Source: Aporrectodea caliginosa
Lineage: Eukaryota; Annelida; Clitellata; Crassiclitellata; Lumbricidae
Length of the DNA stretch: 64,000 nucleotides
NCBI GenBank assembly: GCA_020284085.1
Contig: JACEVL010000006.1
Span: 1,598,280-1,662,279, forward strand
Reading direction: 5' to 3'
Shown: piece by piece, positions 36,890-47,982 of the stretch
Numbering within the stretch: the stretch's first letter is position 1
Layout of the letters: each line of letters begins with the position of its first letter
Notes under the pieces: generated by a model
The model's input: only the letters and a program-made list of their open reading frames with translations
Database searches by the model: none
What the model was told of the DNA's origin: nothing
Made by a program: the position numbers and the translations under genes

Positions 36890-37575
36890 TGAAGTTCCGA
36901 TCGTTGCAACATCTCCGCTGTTGGCCTGTTGCGCTGTCTCCCTTTGCAGCCATATAATAATTTATTATTATTCTTCAGGGACTCTCGTCACAACTCGTTT
37001 TTGGATATCTGGATGACCTTACTTGGGAGGTGGGAAAAGGCATACGAGGTGGCCGCAGATGTGAGGGCGGTTGAGCGAGAGTGTGAACACTTGGAGCTAA
37101 CACCGAATTACACGAAGTGTGACTGTGTGAGGTAATCTAACATTCCCCGTTGATGACCACACTGAAGTGAGAGGTTCAGAGGTGGTCACCAGCAGTTCAG
37201 TTCTCTTTTGTCAGCCAGAGGAGACCATATTTTTGGACACCCCACTATCTACCTGAGAGACCCTCACAACTTGTCTGAAATCTCGCTCTCGGAATTGTCT
37301 TTAGTTATCTTGAGGTTGGGGATCATTGCCAAACACGATGCCCGTATTGCTGAGAGGCTCATTAAGTTCACCACGGCTACTGTACACCTTATGATGCTGT
37401 CAAGGTTTTGACAATCATTAGGCCTACCTGGTAGAGTATTATTCTCTCCTGCGTGAAGTCCTTTGTTCTGCGGCTTCTGCCCTTAATGTTTCCTTGTCTG
37501 ACAGTCAGTGCTGTGCATGGCTTCCGATCTATCTCCCAGTTAAAGCTGGTGGACTTGGCAGACGTAATAGGCCTT
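36890..37575 (+). pseudogene. reverse transcriptase fragment with YLDD box
   Basis: One frame near 36990-37020 reads GYLDDLT, the catalytic YxDD box of reverse transcriptases. The next frame gives GRWEKAYEVAADVRAVEREC and EHLELTPNYTKCDCV, the usual sequel. Further on come ILRLGIIAKHDA-type residues and, at 37428-37571, LLREVLCSAASALNVSLSDS and LPVKAGGLGRR (the C-terminal thumb region). At least three frame changes are needed, so it is dead. I associate this RT type with the KRPDG protein seen at 25576-25961, but that link is from memory. Confidence 0.75.
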
Positions 37576-37577
37576 GA

Positions 37578-37660
37578 GGTGACGGTGGTGGTAGTGGTAG
37601 TAGTAAGCCTAGTAGTAGTAGCAACAAACCAACAACAACAGCGCCACCACCAGCAGTAGT

Positions 37661-37692
<32 letters not shown>
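37578..37692. repeat. GTG/GTA and AGC trinucleotide tract
   Basis: Imperfect GTAGTG repeats followed by about ten AGC units. A CTC/CTT-rich stretch lies at about 38025-38120. Confidence 0.85.
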
Positions 37693-38576
37693 CAACTACA
37701 AGGAAGATGACAATGATTGTGATCACGATAATGGTGAAACTCGATTAATGTTTTCTGTCTTGAGGGCTCAAATGAAGGCCTTCCTCCGAGAAAATAATAA
37801 TCTGTAGGCCTATTGTATTTCTGCGTATGAAAAGTATGGGGCACGCTACCCTCCAGTCCAAACAGTGGGGGTACGAGTAGCCCTCGTAGGCTACCCCGAA
37901 AATTACGCCTATGGTTGTAGGTTAGCGATAGGAATTTGAAATGGTGCCTTCAGAGATTTTCAGACAATGGAGTGCTTTGAGAATGGGGTTATAGTAGCCT
38001 ATGGCCCTATGGTGATGCTTTGAGTACTCTCCGCCTCCTCTTTATCCTCCTTCTCCTCTTTATCCTCCTCCTCCTTCTCCTCTTTAATCTTTACCCTCCT
38101 CCTCATTCTCCTCCTTCTCTGTTACTGCTGCTGTGACACACGACTAAGTGAGAGAATTCTTCTCGAGTGATTCGATCTTTCCGCGCAGTCGCCGACTCAG
38201 AATATGATGGATGCGATAAAAATATGACTTAACTAGTCACAAATAATTAGAATTCCTCATAAGCACCCTATTACATAGCATTCACAGTTACGCGACTGCA
38301 CCGCGAAAGCGTAGGACATTTAATTACTATAATAGCAATAATTACAGCGGCGACAACACACAACAGGGTCGTCGTTAATTGGCTACTAACCAAACGTTGG
38401 GAGCTCGATTAGTGGAACCAACTTCGGCTGACTAATAAGCGATCGTCCACCCGGGAAAGCAGCGCGCACGTAATCAACAAAGACTAAATCGCACCTGACG
38501 GGGTTCTCTAGGGTTTCTTCTTCTCGGGTGTTAGCAGCTATTTGCTCGAAAGTAGCTTAAAGGGGATGCACACTGG

Positions 38577-38742
38577 CAGGAACGTAACTAGCGTTGGGCT
38601 TGGGGGGCTTAAGCCCCCCAAACGAAGCTGAAGCCCCCCAAAATGACTCAAGCCCCCGGCTCTACTATAGGCTCGGGCTACCGCACTCGCTAAGTTCGGG
38701 GCTTAAAGCCCCCCCAAACGAAAAATCCTAGTTACGCCACTG
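38577..38742. mobile_element. hAT MITE with GCGTAACTAG ends
   Basis: Left CAGGAACGTAACTAG and right (reverse complement) CAGTGGCGTAACTAGG are inverted. The 166-bp body has several AAGCCCCCC/GGGGGGCTT units in inverted order and may fold into a hairpin. The flanks are CACACTGG (38569-38576) and CACACTGC (38743-38750), 7 of 8 identical. Confidence 0.82.
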
Positions 38743-39499
38743 CACACTGCGCAGTAACCTTTTCTGTTATCGCTTCACGTGTCGTTGATTTTCAACCCAT
38801 CGGTGCCTGAAAAATATTAATTCGATTTTAATCCAATTAATGGGTCAAATCAGAGGCCGCTCAAACGCAAACGTTTGGTCGGATCTCAAAAACTTTGACG
38901 AGTCAATTTCAGCTGTTAGGCTATGTATGGCCTACAGCTTTTCCAAAATTCAGTAACTTGGGGGAGTCTTCCAATGGGGCACCTGTTGAAGATGGCCCTC
39001 TCGAAAACATCTGTGCCCACAGAAAAAGTGACCAACACATAGGGCCTAATAATTATCCTGCACATGCAGAACTGTTTGTTCTACCGTTAGGGTAGCGATA
39101 GAACAAAACATAATTCCACGCGTCCGAAAGTAACTTTTGTTACCTCCGAATTAGTGTATTTTAGTGATACCGTTTTTGTTTTCCTAAAATGAACGACTCA
39201 TTTTTTATATGAACCCAATATGAATTAGGTTTTGAGTTTCTATTCGAAATTATCATCCCGGATGCAGGATAGGCCTACAGTTAAAAGCTCTGAGCTGTAT
39301 GCATTTCTTTATTGAAGCGCCTGACAAACGTTATTACTCACGTTATTATTAGTTCTTAGTAGTAGTAGTTTCAGTTTAACGACACTGTGTAGTAACAAAC
39401 ACCATTAGCGTCGCCCTCCTCCTTTTCCATGCTTGGGACTGGCACTGGCAGCGTCACAGCGTGCAACCAGTGGCAGAGTTAGTTCTTATTCCGTTTAGT

Positions 39500-39746
39500 G
39501 CGGTTTTATTGGTCTCTGACGTCGACACAGTTGCATAGTAATGCACCGCCTCCGTTTGACACAGTTACATAATAAAAGATTTCCCGTATTTAACGCAGAC
39601 GCGCCGCAGCGGACGCAATGAGAATCCTTATGATATCGGCTAAAAGCGTTGTATGTATGGAGTTTTCGCCACTAGTCTTAGGTAGATCCTTCGTTTCTGT
39701 TCGTTTCTAGTCGATTATTGCCTACTACACGTCGGACGCCTTCTTT
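39500..39746 (+). promoter_or_regulatory. putative glypican promoter and 5' UTR
   Basis: Directly upstream of exon 1 are an inverted CCAAT box (ATTGG, 39508-39512), a CRE-like TGACGTC (39517-39523), a TAATAAAAG stretch near 39571 and a CpG-bearing GCGCCGCAGCGGACGC segment (about 39602-39617). These are common promoter elements. No start site can be fixed from sequence alone. Confidence 0.4.
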
Positions 39747-40044
39747 ATGTACAGTTTGTTTGAGTCACTGTCAAACCAAGATAGCTTTACGACAATGCTT
39801 CGGCCGACCACGTACACGAGTCCCCTGCAGGTGATGAGTACCCTCCAGGTGATCCTCCGGTTGTTCGTCATACTCCGGTGTTCGGAGGAGGCCCTGGCTT
39901 CCGACAGTTCCCAACGGATCGTCCAGCATAACGGGCGGGCATTTTCCAGACGATCGACAACGCAAGAATGCCGGTCGCTAGCCGATCTTTTTGCTGGCAT
40001 TAACATGCAAGTCGGGCACCGAGTACCCGTCAGCAAAATCCGTG
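39747..40044 (+). CDS. glypican (GPC3/GPC5 class), exon 1
   Basis: Encodes the signal peptide and N-terminus of a glypican, a GPI-anchored heparan sulfate proteoglycan core that modulates Wnt, Hedgehog, BMP and FGF ligands at the cell surface. The longest frame starts at M1 (39747). M17 (39795, A at -3) and M30 (39834, G at -3) have better contexts, and from M30 the run STLQVILRLFVILR is a typical signal-peptide core. After it, CRSLADLFAGINMQVGHRVP (Cys75) matches the start of the mature glypican (C--V---F). The exon ends after base 1 of a codon at 40044, followed by GCAAGT, a GC donor. Joining to 45178 gives Asp100 and continues in frame. Which Met is used is uncertain. Confidence 0.8.
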
Positions 40045-40111
40045 GCAAGTATTTTCTGTTTTCGTTATAAAGTGAATGAGATCTTTACCCTCATATGTGT
40101 TGTTTCTTCAC

Positions 40112-40262
40112 GGACGTAGCTAGGAAAATATTTCAGAGGAATTTAAGTTTTCGGGGGTTTCCAATGGAAATGATCGTATTTTTCTACATTTTTAGTTTTT
40201 AATAACACTAATGCAATTATTTGGGGGTCTGAACCCGTAAACCACCCCTAAATACACCCATG
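40112..40262. mobile_element. possible degenerate hAT fragment
   Basis: CACGGACGTAGCTAGG at one side and, inverted, CATGGGTGTATTTAGGGG at the other resemble hAT MITE ends. The TSD is not evident. Confidence 0.3.
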
Positions 40263-40649
40263 CTTGTTCCACGTAGGCCTGATAACTTTTAAGAACGTTT
40301 TTTACAGCAGCTTTTGAATGGGAAAAGCAGCCTACTGTCTAATAATATGGATGCATTTAGAATTTCCAGGAACCATTCACATGATGTTTTGATATCTCTG
40401 TCACAGACGAAACACTAATAATCCTCCAGGAATCTGCTCAGCTGTGTAAGCTGGATTGGGTGCGGTGCACTTAATAAATAAGCAGTTGCCAGAACTTACT
40501 GTGTGCTGCGGAAATAGGAAATGTCAGAATGATTTCCTGGTAGGCCCCACATGCCCTGTTAGAAGCCAATAACTAATGCCATTGTAACATAAACTGGGCT
40601 GTGTAAGCTACTCTGTGGTGTTTTATCAGACGCGTCTGTCTGAATAGAC

Positions 40650-41382
40650 CAGTGTTTCCCAGTTGAAGTGTGTTCCGCGGAACCCTAGGGTTATGTGAGG
40701 AGAAGACAAGGGTGCTTTGAGGAAATTGGATTAGTGTTGTTTGGATATGTTGCTTCATTATAAATCAAACTCCGAGGTGAAGACAAGAGTAATTTCTGGT
40801 GTAATTTTGACGAAGCCAAACTGTATAATATTATGCCCCGATCACTGTTTGAAAACATTATACTTTATGGAACGAGCAACATAAGTAAAAAAATAGAAAA
40901 CGTCTAAATGCTGCACCTGAATTATGAAATTGCAAACTGAACATAAAAGTATGTCATGAGAAGAAGGAAAAGCACCAGTCATATTTAAACCTTGCATATT
41001 CCCTATATTTTATTGCAATGAACCTGGTTTAAATTTTAAACTTTATTTTTTATGAGTCAGTCCAAGTGATGTTATGTCCTCATTTATATTATATATCCAG
41101 CATAGTCTTGATCTGCCTTTGTTTCTTTTCCCTTTGAATCTTGCGTTTAGTGCATTGTGTGGTATTCGGTCAACTGGCATCCTCTCTACATGTCCAAACC
41201 ATTGGAGTCTTAGTGGAAATGACTTTGCTATAGCAGAGTTGTTTTTTCTTTGCGTTATTAATTGAACCTATAGTGGTCTGCTTTGTGCTACTGAAGTTAT
41301 ACCTGAATATTTTCTGTTTAGTTCGGGTTCCATCAAAACATTTCAAAAGGGTTCCATAACAAACAAAGATTGGGAAGCACTG
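40650..41382. mobile_element. 733-bp Charlie-like hAT element with perfect TSD
   Basis: Left end CAGTGTTTCCCAGTTGAAG and right end (reverse complement) CAGTGCTTCCCAATC are inverted repeats. Both flanks are GAATAGAC (40642-40649 and 41383-41390). A GTTCCGCGGAACCC motif near the left end has a partner GGTTCCATCAAAAC near the right. No transposase frame. Inserted in glypican intron 1. Confidence 0.9.
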
Positions 41383-41904
41383 GAATAGACTATCGAAGGA
41401 CTAAGGCCTTCCATGATCAAATGCCTGTTGCTTCCAGAGAATGGTTTAATTGGTTTCTGGATAAATTTGCTCTGTCTTCAACACAAACGAAAATTCTTTA
41501 GCTCAATGCACATAGAGGATGAATGAGGCCAGCAGCCACTTAGAGCAAAGGTTTCAATGGGCTCAACATGCACAATGTATCCCCTTCACCACTATGTCTG
41601 GCTTTAAATGGGCCACTTTCCAAGTATTTATGGGTTTAAATGCGAGCATAAGTTACCCTGTTTTGATGGTATAAAAGGCAGCGTTACTAAATCGTTCAGT
41701 TCCAATGGTAGATTCAGACAACTTAGTATCATATGTGTGGACTTGGAGCAATTTAGAGCATTTGGAATAGGTCAACATGGGCCAGAAGGGGAACAAATAG
41801 ATCAACTGTTTGCAAGGATATAATTGAAATGGGAATACATGTATATGGAATTTAAGGAATTCCAGTGCTGCAAGACTGATGGACAAATGAGCATACAGAG
41901 ACAG

Positions 41905-41992
41905 ACACAGTCCAGACAGACAGACACAGACAGACAGACAGGTAGACAGACAGACAGACAAACATAGGCAGACAGACAGACAGACAGACAGG
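41905..41992. repeat. (CAGA)n array
   Basis: Imperfect CAGA units with CACAGA and CAGGTAGA variants, in glypican intron 1. A short similar run lies at 43860-43910. Confidence 0.9.
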
Positions 41993-44510
41993 TGTAGTAA
42001 AACTATACACAAGTAGAAAAGCTGAAGATTGATAGTCAATATCATTACATGGGGCGAAGTGATGATTTATATATTTCATGCCTTCTTCACTATAAATTGG
42101 TGAAGCATTAAGCTCTTGGATTGCATGATATCTTGGGCTGCAACCCTGTTTTAATGTCAATAAAGTAGTTGAATGCTTAAGACAGTGGCAAAATATCATG
42201 CATATACATGTATTTCTTAACTAATTCAGAGGCAGTCAAATTTATCTTATAAATCAGGATTCAAATCAACAACACTTGAGAAACTGTTGCTGTGTTATCA
42301 CAGAGCTAATTGCCTCTGATCTGTGCCTTTTGATTAGGCCTACATTGGGTGGGGTAGGATCGGGTAGTTGCAATGAGGGAAGTAACAACCTTTAGGGTAT
42401 AGTACCCAAGGATGAAGTATGAACTGTTGGTATAAATGATGGCAGATGATTTAGTGTGTTCTGTTCAGTATGGGTGCCTGCACATGTAGGTGTCTGTTGA
42501 ATTGCTTAAATTCAGCTTACATCCATCTGTCTTTGATAAAGGCTAATTACTAAACTTGTGCGGACGGCTTTAGACAGGCAGATGCAGTAGGATTTCAGAG
42601 AACCCTTTGCCCTAAGTTGTAGGCATGGTCTAGGGTTGTGGGCCGCTTTTTCAGACCTGTGAGCTTTGCCCTGACGCTGGTGCCCTGTTGTAAGCTATTG
42701 TTGGTCCCATCCCTTTAAATGCTGTTCTGTTGAGTGATGACGGAGCTCAGCTATTCAGGCAGAACTTTACTTTTGCTGGAGCACTGAAGATTTTAAGGGA
42801 AGCGGGCCAGGCTCCAGACAGAACAGACCCGCTGATAAGGCCAGCATTTGTGATAATGCTACCATCTTGTCATTCATCTCCTTGCAGGGTCAGATTGAGG
42901 GATATCTTTTAACAGGGCATTACTACTGTAGTCCCCTTCGTGCCCTGATTATAATTCCTTGGTTCTGCATTTGTCTACAAATTTGAACAGCTTATCAGGT
43001 TGTTCCACAAAGTATATATCTGGCCTTAAGACCAGATAAAATTTATTGTTATGCCCTGTTAGTGACATATTTTATTGCTGGTCCAGTATGCTGTAATTAA
43101 AAATAGTAATTATTTCCTTAGTTGATTAGTCTTTTTTACAACAAAGCAGTGTGTTATGCTGTATAACAGAGCATCTTACCACACCTCGACCTTGGTAAAT
43201 TTGCCCCTTGACATTTCTTTATCTGCCCAGTGAAATAGATATAGGGCAATCATTAGAGCACAATATACCAGATATTGTAAAAAGCATTTATTTGATATTT
43301 GTTAAAAATTAAATAAATAAGTTAAAGTGTGCTCATTAATTGCAAAATATTTGACAATCCATTTGGCAGTTTTAGTAGTTTTGCAATTAAATAGTTTTGG
43401 CACTTTTGTTTATTTGTTTATGAGATATGCCAGAGCATAATATAGCAGACGTTTTTTAGTGGTTCAGAAGACACCCAAGTTACTACCAGTTAACCTGGAA
43501 TGCTTAATAACCCATCCTTCCTACAGTGTAACTTCTTCCTAAAGGCTGTTATAGTAATTGATATTGGGTAGGGCAAATCACCTCTGATCAGATTACTAGC
43601 AGTTGGAGTTTACAAGTGATTTACAGATTTACAGCCCATAATATTTATTTATTATTATGTTTATGGCTTCTCAGGCATTTATGTAATTCCTCAGAGGTGC
43701 TCTACATGTATGTAGCAGTAACAATCAAAACTGTCAATTCATGAATCCAGAGGTAATGCCCTGTTGCAAGAGTACCACATATTATTTTCCTACACACGAG
43801 AATACATCATGTCTATAATCTTTCAAAGACACTCAAATAAAGAAAAACAGAAAACAGAGATAGACATACAGACAGATGGTCAGACACAGGACTACAGACA
43901 GGCAGACAGAGAGCCCACTAATGCCAAAGCAAAAAATTAAGTACAGGCTTCTTATCTGTGAACAACTCTGGCTAGGCTAGTGGTAGGATTCTATTATCTC
44001 TCGACATTTAAATTATTTTTAAATGGACATGCGGAGATGTTTATGTGGTGCCCTGGATGACCAGTCATGTCCTTTGAATGATTCTAAATTGCTCTGCCAT
44101 AAAGTCCAATAAATCCAAGTGAATTCCAAGGCTAAAGTCCAAACAGGAAGCAAGCCCAGGTGATTAGAAGGAAGAAGGAAGTCTTAGGGGAATGAAGAAA
44201 GTTCTATTGTTCAACTTAACCAGTTTGATATGCTCATACGTTATGATCTTTGATCAGTTGATAGGTTCCTGGGTGGCATTTCCTCCTCGGATGGAGATAT
44301 CTTTCAGCTAAATAGAAAACAAGAAAGCAGTTATTCACCAACTAAGTACTGCTTGGTTGGTATTATTGATGGAATTGATTTCATGAAAATTGTACTTTTT
44401 CCTTGATTCAGACTCTAATTGCAGTTGTGCCACAGAATCGGACTCTTTTTCTTGAAAGTCTCCCTGATGGCTTGCCAAAGGAGTAAAGTACAAAATTAAG
44501 CTGCTACGTC

Positions 44511-44674
44511 CAGTGTTTCCGTTAACGCCCAAATGGCTGTTTTTACGTCCGTAAAAAACCTCCAAAACTTCCAAATTTTTCGGTGTCATAGCCGAAAGAA
44601 ATGAGCTATACGTCCAAAAAATTCTAGATCCGGGCATAAATACGTCCTCTTTTTGGACTCTAACGGAAACACTG
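44511..44674 (+). mobile_element. 163-bp hAT MITE, copy 2
   Basis: CAGTGTTTCCGTTAACGCCC to TCTAACGGAAACACTG. Flanks GCTACGTC (44503-44510) and GCAACGTC (44675-44682) agree at 7 of 8 bases. Internal TTTTTACGTCCGTAAAAA is a small palindrome. Confidence 0.9.
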
Positions 44675-44854
44675 GCAACGTCCCATGAGGGACATAGTGG
44701 AAGCACTCATTTCCTTCACTGTGGCTCTTGAGCTAGTAATGGATGAATCCCACGGTAGTGAACTTGGGGCCAGTGCATAGCAGGACTTTCCTTTTATTTC
44801 CCAACAACTTGACCAAGGTCATTATGTACATGGTATCAAATCCATAGCCACATG

Positions 44855-45017
44855 CAGTGTTTCCGTTAGAGTCCAAAAAGAGGACGTATTTGCGCCCTGA
44901 TCTAGAATTTGTTTCGACGTAGCTCATGTATTTTTGCTGTCACACTGAAAAATTTGGACATTGTGGCCGATTTTTACGAACGTAAAAACGGCCATTTGGG
45001 CGTTAACGGGAACACTG
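44855..45017 (-). mobile_element. 163-bp hAT MITE, copy 3, inverted
   Basis: Opposite orientation to copy 2 and only 180 bases from it. Flanks are GCCACATG on both sides (44847-44854 and 45018-45025), a perfect 8-bp duplication. It ends 160 bases before glypican exon 2. Confidence 0.93.
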
Positions 45018-45177
45018 GCCACATGATCATTGACCAAGCATGTTACTTATGGACCACCATGTCTCGCATAGACCACCATGTCACCAAAGGAGTGACTCGT
45101 TAAATGTAATTACAGGTAAATAAACAAGTGAAAGTGATAGAAATTAATTAAGTGAAATCATTGTTTTCAATTTACAG

Positions 45178-45345
45178 ATCCGGGTTTAGAGATATGCAAT
45201 GTTACCACCAACGGTGCGTCCTGCTGCTCTCGTTCAATGGAAGAAAAGTTGAATCAGCTTGCTGTGGTTGACACGCAGGACGTTGTCGCGAATTCCAGCT
45301 CTGAATTGCAAAGTAATCTGGCCTCAGATGCTAAATTATATCGTG
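45178..45345 (+). CDS. glypican (GPC3/GPC5 class), exon 2
   Basis: Acceptor TTTACAG ends at 45177 and donor GTAAGT begins at 45346. The exon is 168 nt, entering and leaving in phase 1. It codes residues 101-155: PGLEICNVTTNGASCCSRSM then EEKLNQLAVV and SELQSNLASDAKLYR. The LEIC...SCCSRSMEEKL stretch is the glypican CC motif (Cys106, Cys115, Cys116), closest to the TCCSRKMEEKY form of the GPC3/GPC5 class. Possible N-glycosylation sites are NVT (107) and NSS (138). The exon edges fall where they do in vertebrate GPC3-type proteins, as far as I recall. Confidence 0.92.
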
Positions 45346-45504
45346 GTAAGTGTTCAGAGTCATATGTTTCATTCATAATGTATTCAGTCTTTCTACTTAT
45401 ATCTCTGCTTGTTCATCCTGTTGTTTGCAAACAAAGCTAACAACTGGTTTTTAGAAATATAATGTAATGTAATGTAAACATCCAGGAGTAATTTACATTG
45501 TATT

Positions 45505-45770
45505 GTATTGTATCTATCAATTTATATAGCGCCTCTCGCAGTGCACACTGGTCAATCAGAGGCGCTCCCAGTGCGAAACACCCAGAGAAAAGAAAGAGGT
45601 CTTCGGACTACGCGAAAAGAGGCACTTGGCCCACCAGTTAATAAACAGGAACGTGTCAAAGGAGGAAGCAAGTTCCATAGTGCAGGGCCTATGAAGGCAA
45701 AGGCTCCCGTTTTAGCCATAGCAGTTCTCACTCGCGGGACAAAGAGATCATGCCGGTTTAATGTTTAACA
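45505..45770 (-). pseudogene. L2/CR1-like LINE 3' end (copy F)
   Basis: Minus strand reads RHDLFVPRVRTAMAKTGAFA then FIGPALWNLLPPLTRSC and ends FRTGSASD before a stop. It is followed by a GAGCGCCTCTGATTGACC motif, GCGCTATATAAATT and an (ATACA)n tail at 45505-45525. Same general family as copies A, B and E, in glypican intron 2. Confidence 0.78.
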
Positions 45771-47840
45771 TACATAATGAATAGCAGTAGGAGTAACTTT
45801 GACACAAGTTCAGTAGGTGTGATAGCAACTATGACCTGTTGACCATTCAGCCATAACAAACTCTGGTGTGGGTCGAGAACTGGTTGGAATTATTCGTTTG
45901 TACTGGATTGAATAATTGTTTGATTAATTAATTTTATTTACTTGTCTTTATGATTGCCCGTCTTTGACGTAAGCCTGTTTTTTCCCTGCTGTCAGCATTT
46001 TTTAATCGAACAGCGTTTCTCTTTGTGTGATGAGCTCACCTTTTTTGCATGCCTTGGCTCTGGGCTTTGTAAACAGTTGCTTTAGTTTTGCTTTGGATGC
46101 ACTTCCTACGTAATGCTGGTAAATGGTCTTAACTTTGTCTCTGCCTCTTTCATTTACTTTGTGCTGAAGGTTGGATCTGCTTGGCTTTCTGATTACCAGC
46201 ATTGCCCTTAAGGATGCCTCTCTTCCACAAGGTGTTTGATTTAGTGGCCTTGCTGGCTGCTTCAGATTCTTTTGGTGCTATCAAGCTGTCTGTGATTGGC
46301 AAAGTGGTAGCCAGCAATGCTACTGGTCTCTGTTTTGCTGTTTGTCTAGCCATCAATCGAAGAAGCGGAATTTCTTGTTTTCATGCTGTGCATTTGGGCT
46401 TCTTAAGGTTAACAGCTTAGCTTCTCCAGCAGTCTCAAACCAAGATTAGAGAAATATAAGGTACAGGGTTGCAAGGCTGTTGTGATTGAAGTCAGAACAA
46501 TTACTGTCACAGCAGGAGCTTCTGTAGTCAGAGGATTCCATTCTGCAGTCTGGGTCGAGTTTAACAACAATGTTCTTACTTCATGGAAATTTATTATTAA
46601 TTGACAGTAAACAACTCTTTTAAAACAGTGGTAACATTGGAATAGCTTGTTTTATTTCTCTTTTCTACCCATACATGATTTGCTACAGGTTCCAATGTAA
46701 AGTTGGTAATTATTTTCGCATAAGTAGTCTGAGCCTGAGCTATAAAATTATTGTTGACCCTGAGCAATAAAATTATTGTTGAGCCCGAGCTATAAATGAT
46801 TGTATTTCCTCGTTGCGAGTTCCTAGTGTTTCCTGGTGCACACATGATTTATTGCTCTCGGCTTTTCTACTAATATTGCCTCTGAACTGCAAATGTTATG
46901 CATTGCAGTCATTTATAAATTCATATTCATTTGCAGCACTTGAGTGCTCTGTCTCTGTTTGACTGAGTCTAGTATCTTCTGATACATTTACAATGCATTC
47001 CACTTATTTCTAACATGTATTTGGCCTGTGTTTCCTGAAACACAGTATTTATCATGCTTTTGATGTGTAAGCTGGGCATCGTGGTACAGCACTTGTGTAT
47101 GGCACTGAAATATTAGGAGATTTATATTACAATTAGTCTCGGTTTCATTGGGCTACATTTGCTAGCGCTTCTTCGTCTGTTTGTCTTCCGTTGTCTGTAT
47201 ACTCGCGGCAGTTTTCCTGTTTCCTGAGCCCTGCATTTATCGTGCTTTAGTCTCTTTCGCGTTGGACTACATGGTCTAATGTTCTGTTTGTAATGCATTG
47301 TCTGTTTTGTGTTTCCATGTTTTCCTAATGTTTCCTGGGTTTAGTTGTCACCCAGACTGAGCTGTTATCTTGCCCACTGAACCGGATGATTTCTATGTTC
47401 CTGTTGAGTTAACCAGACGTTATCAACAAGTTATAACAAGTCCTTGCTTTCCAGTGATGCAGCCTTCCATTGGTTTATGAGTTGCAGCTGAAATAGCAGA
47501 CACGCTGAACAATGATGAAGCACAGCTGATACGCACTGGCTCGGCCAATTCCTTCAGCCAACAACTTCTTGTTCCAGAGTAAACTTAGACACCAGGCTAA
47601 CTTGCTAGATGCTTTGTAAAAAAAACACTAATTCAGCCACAGCAGTAATCTGTTGTGGGAGACGGGTTGGTGGCGGCGTAGGTCCAGACTCTAAATATTT
47701 ACCAACGGATGGGCTTTTAGTAGAAGATTGCCATAAAACAATTGGTTTTACAGCTATCTTCTTCCTATTTCATCAAGGAAAAGACTGTCAAAAGATTACT
47801 GCTGTTTATTTAACAGGGAAATTTATAAGTAAGTAATAAA

Positions 47841-47982
47841 GCATTCACTAACACTGCAGGCCATGTACTTACAGCACAATGAGTATTGTACATAGGAATC
47901 CATAATATAATGCATTCACCAACACTATAGGCCATGTACTTACAGCACAATGAGTACTGTACATAAGAATCCATAATATAAC
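47841..47982. repeat. 71-bp tandem duplication
   Basis: GCATTCACTAACACTGCAGG at 47841 and GCATTCACCAACACTATAGG at 47912, both continuing into CCATGTACTTACAGCACAAT. Several mismatches, so not very recent. Confidence 0.9.
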
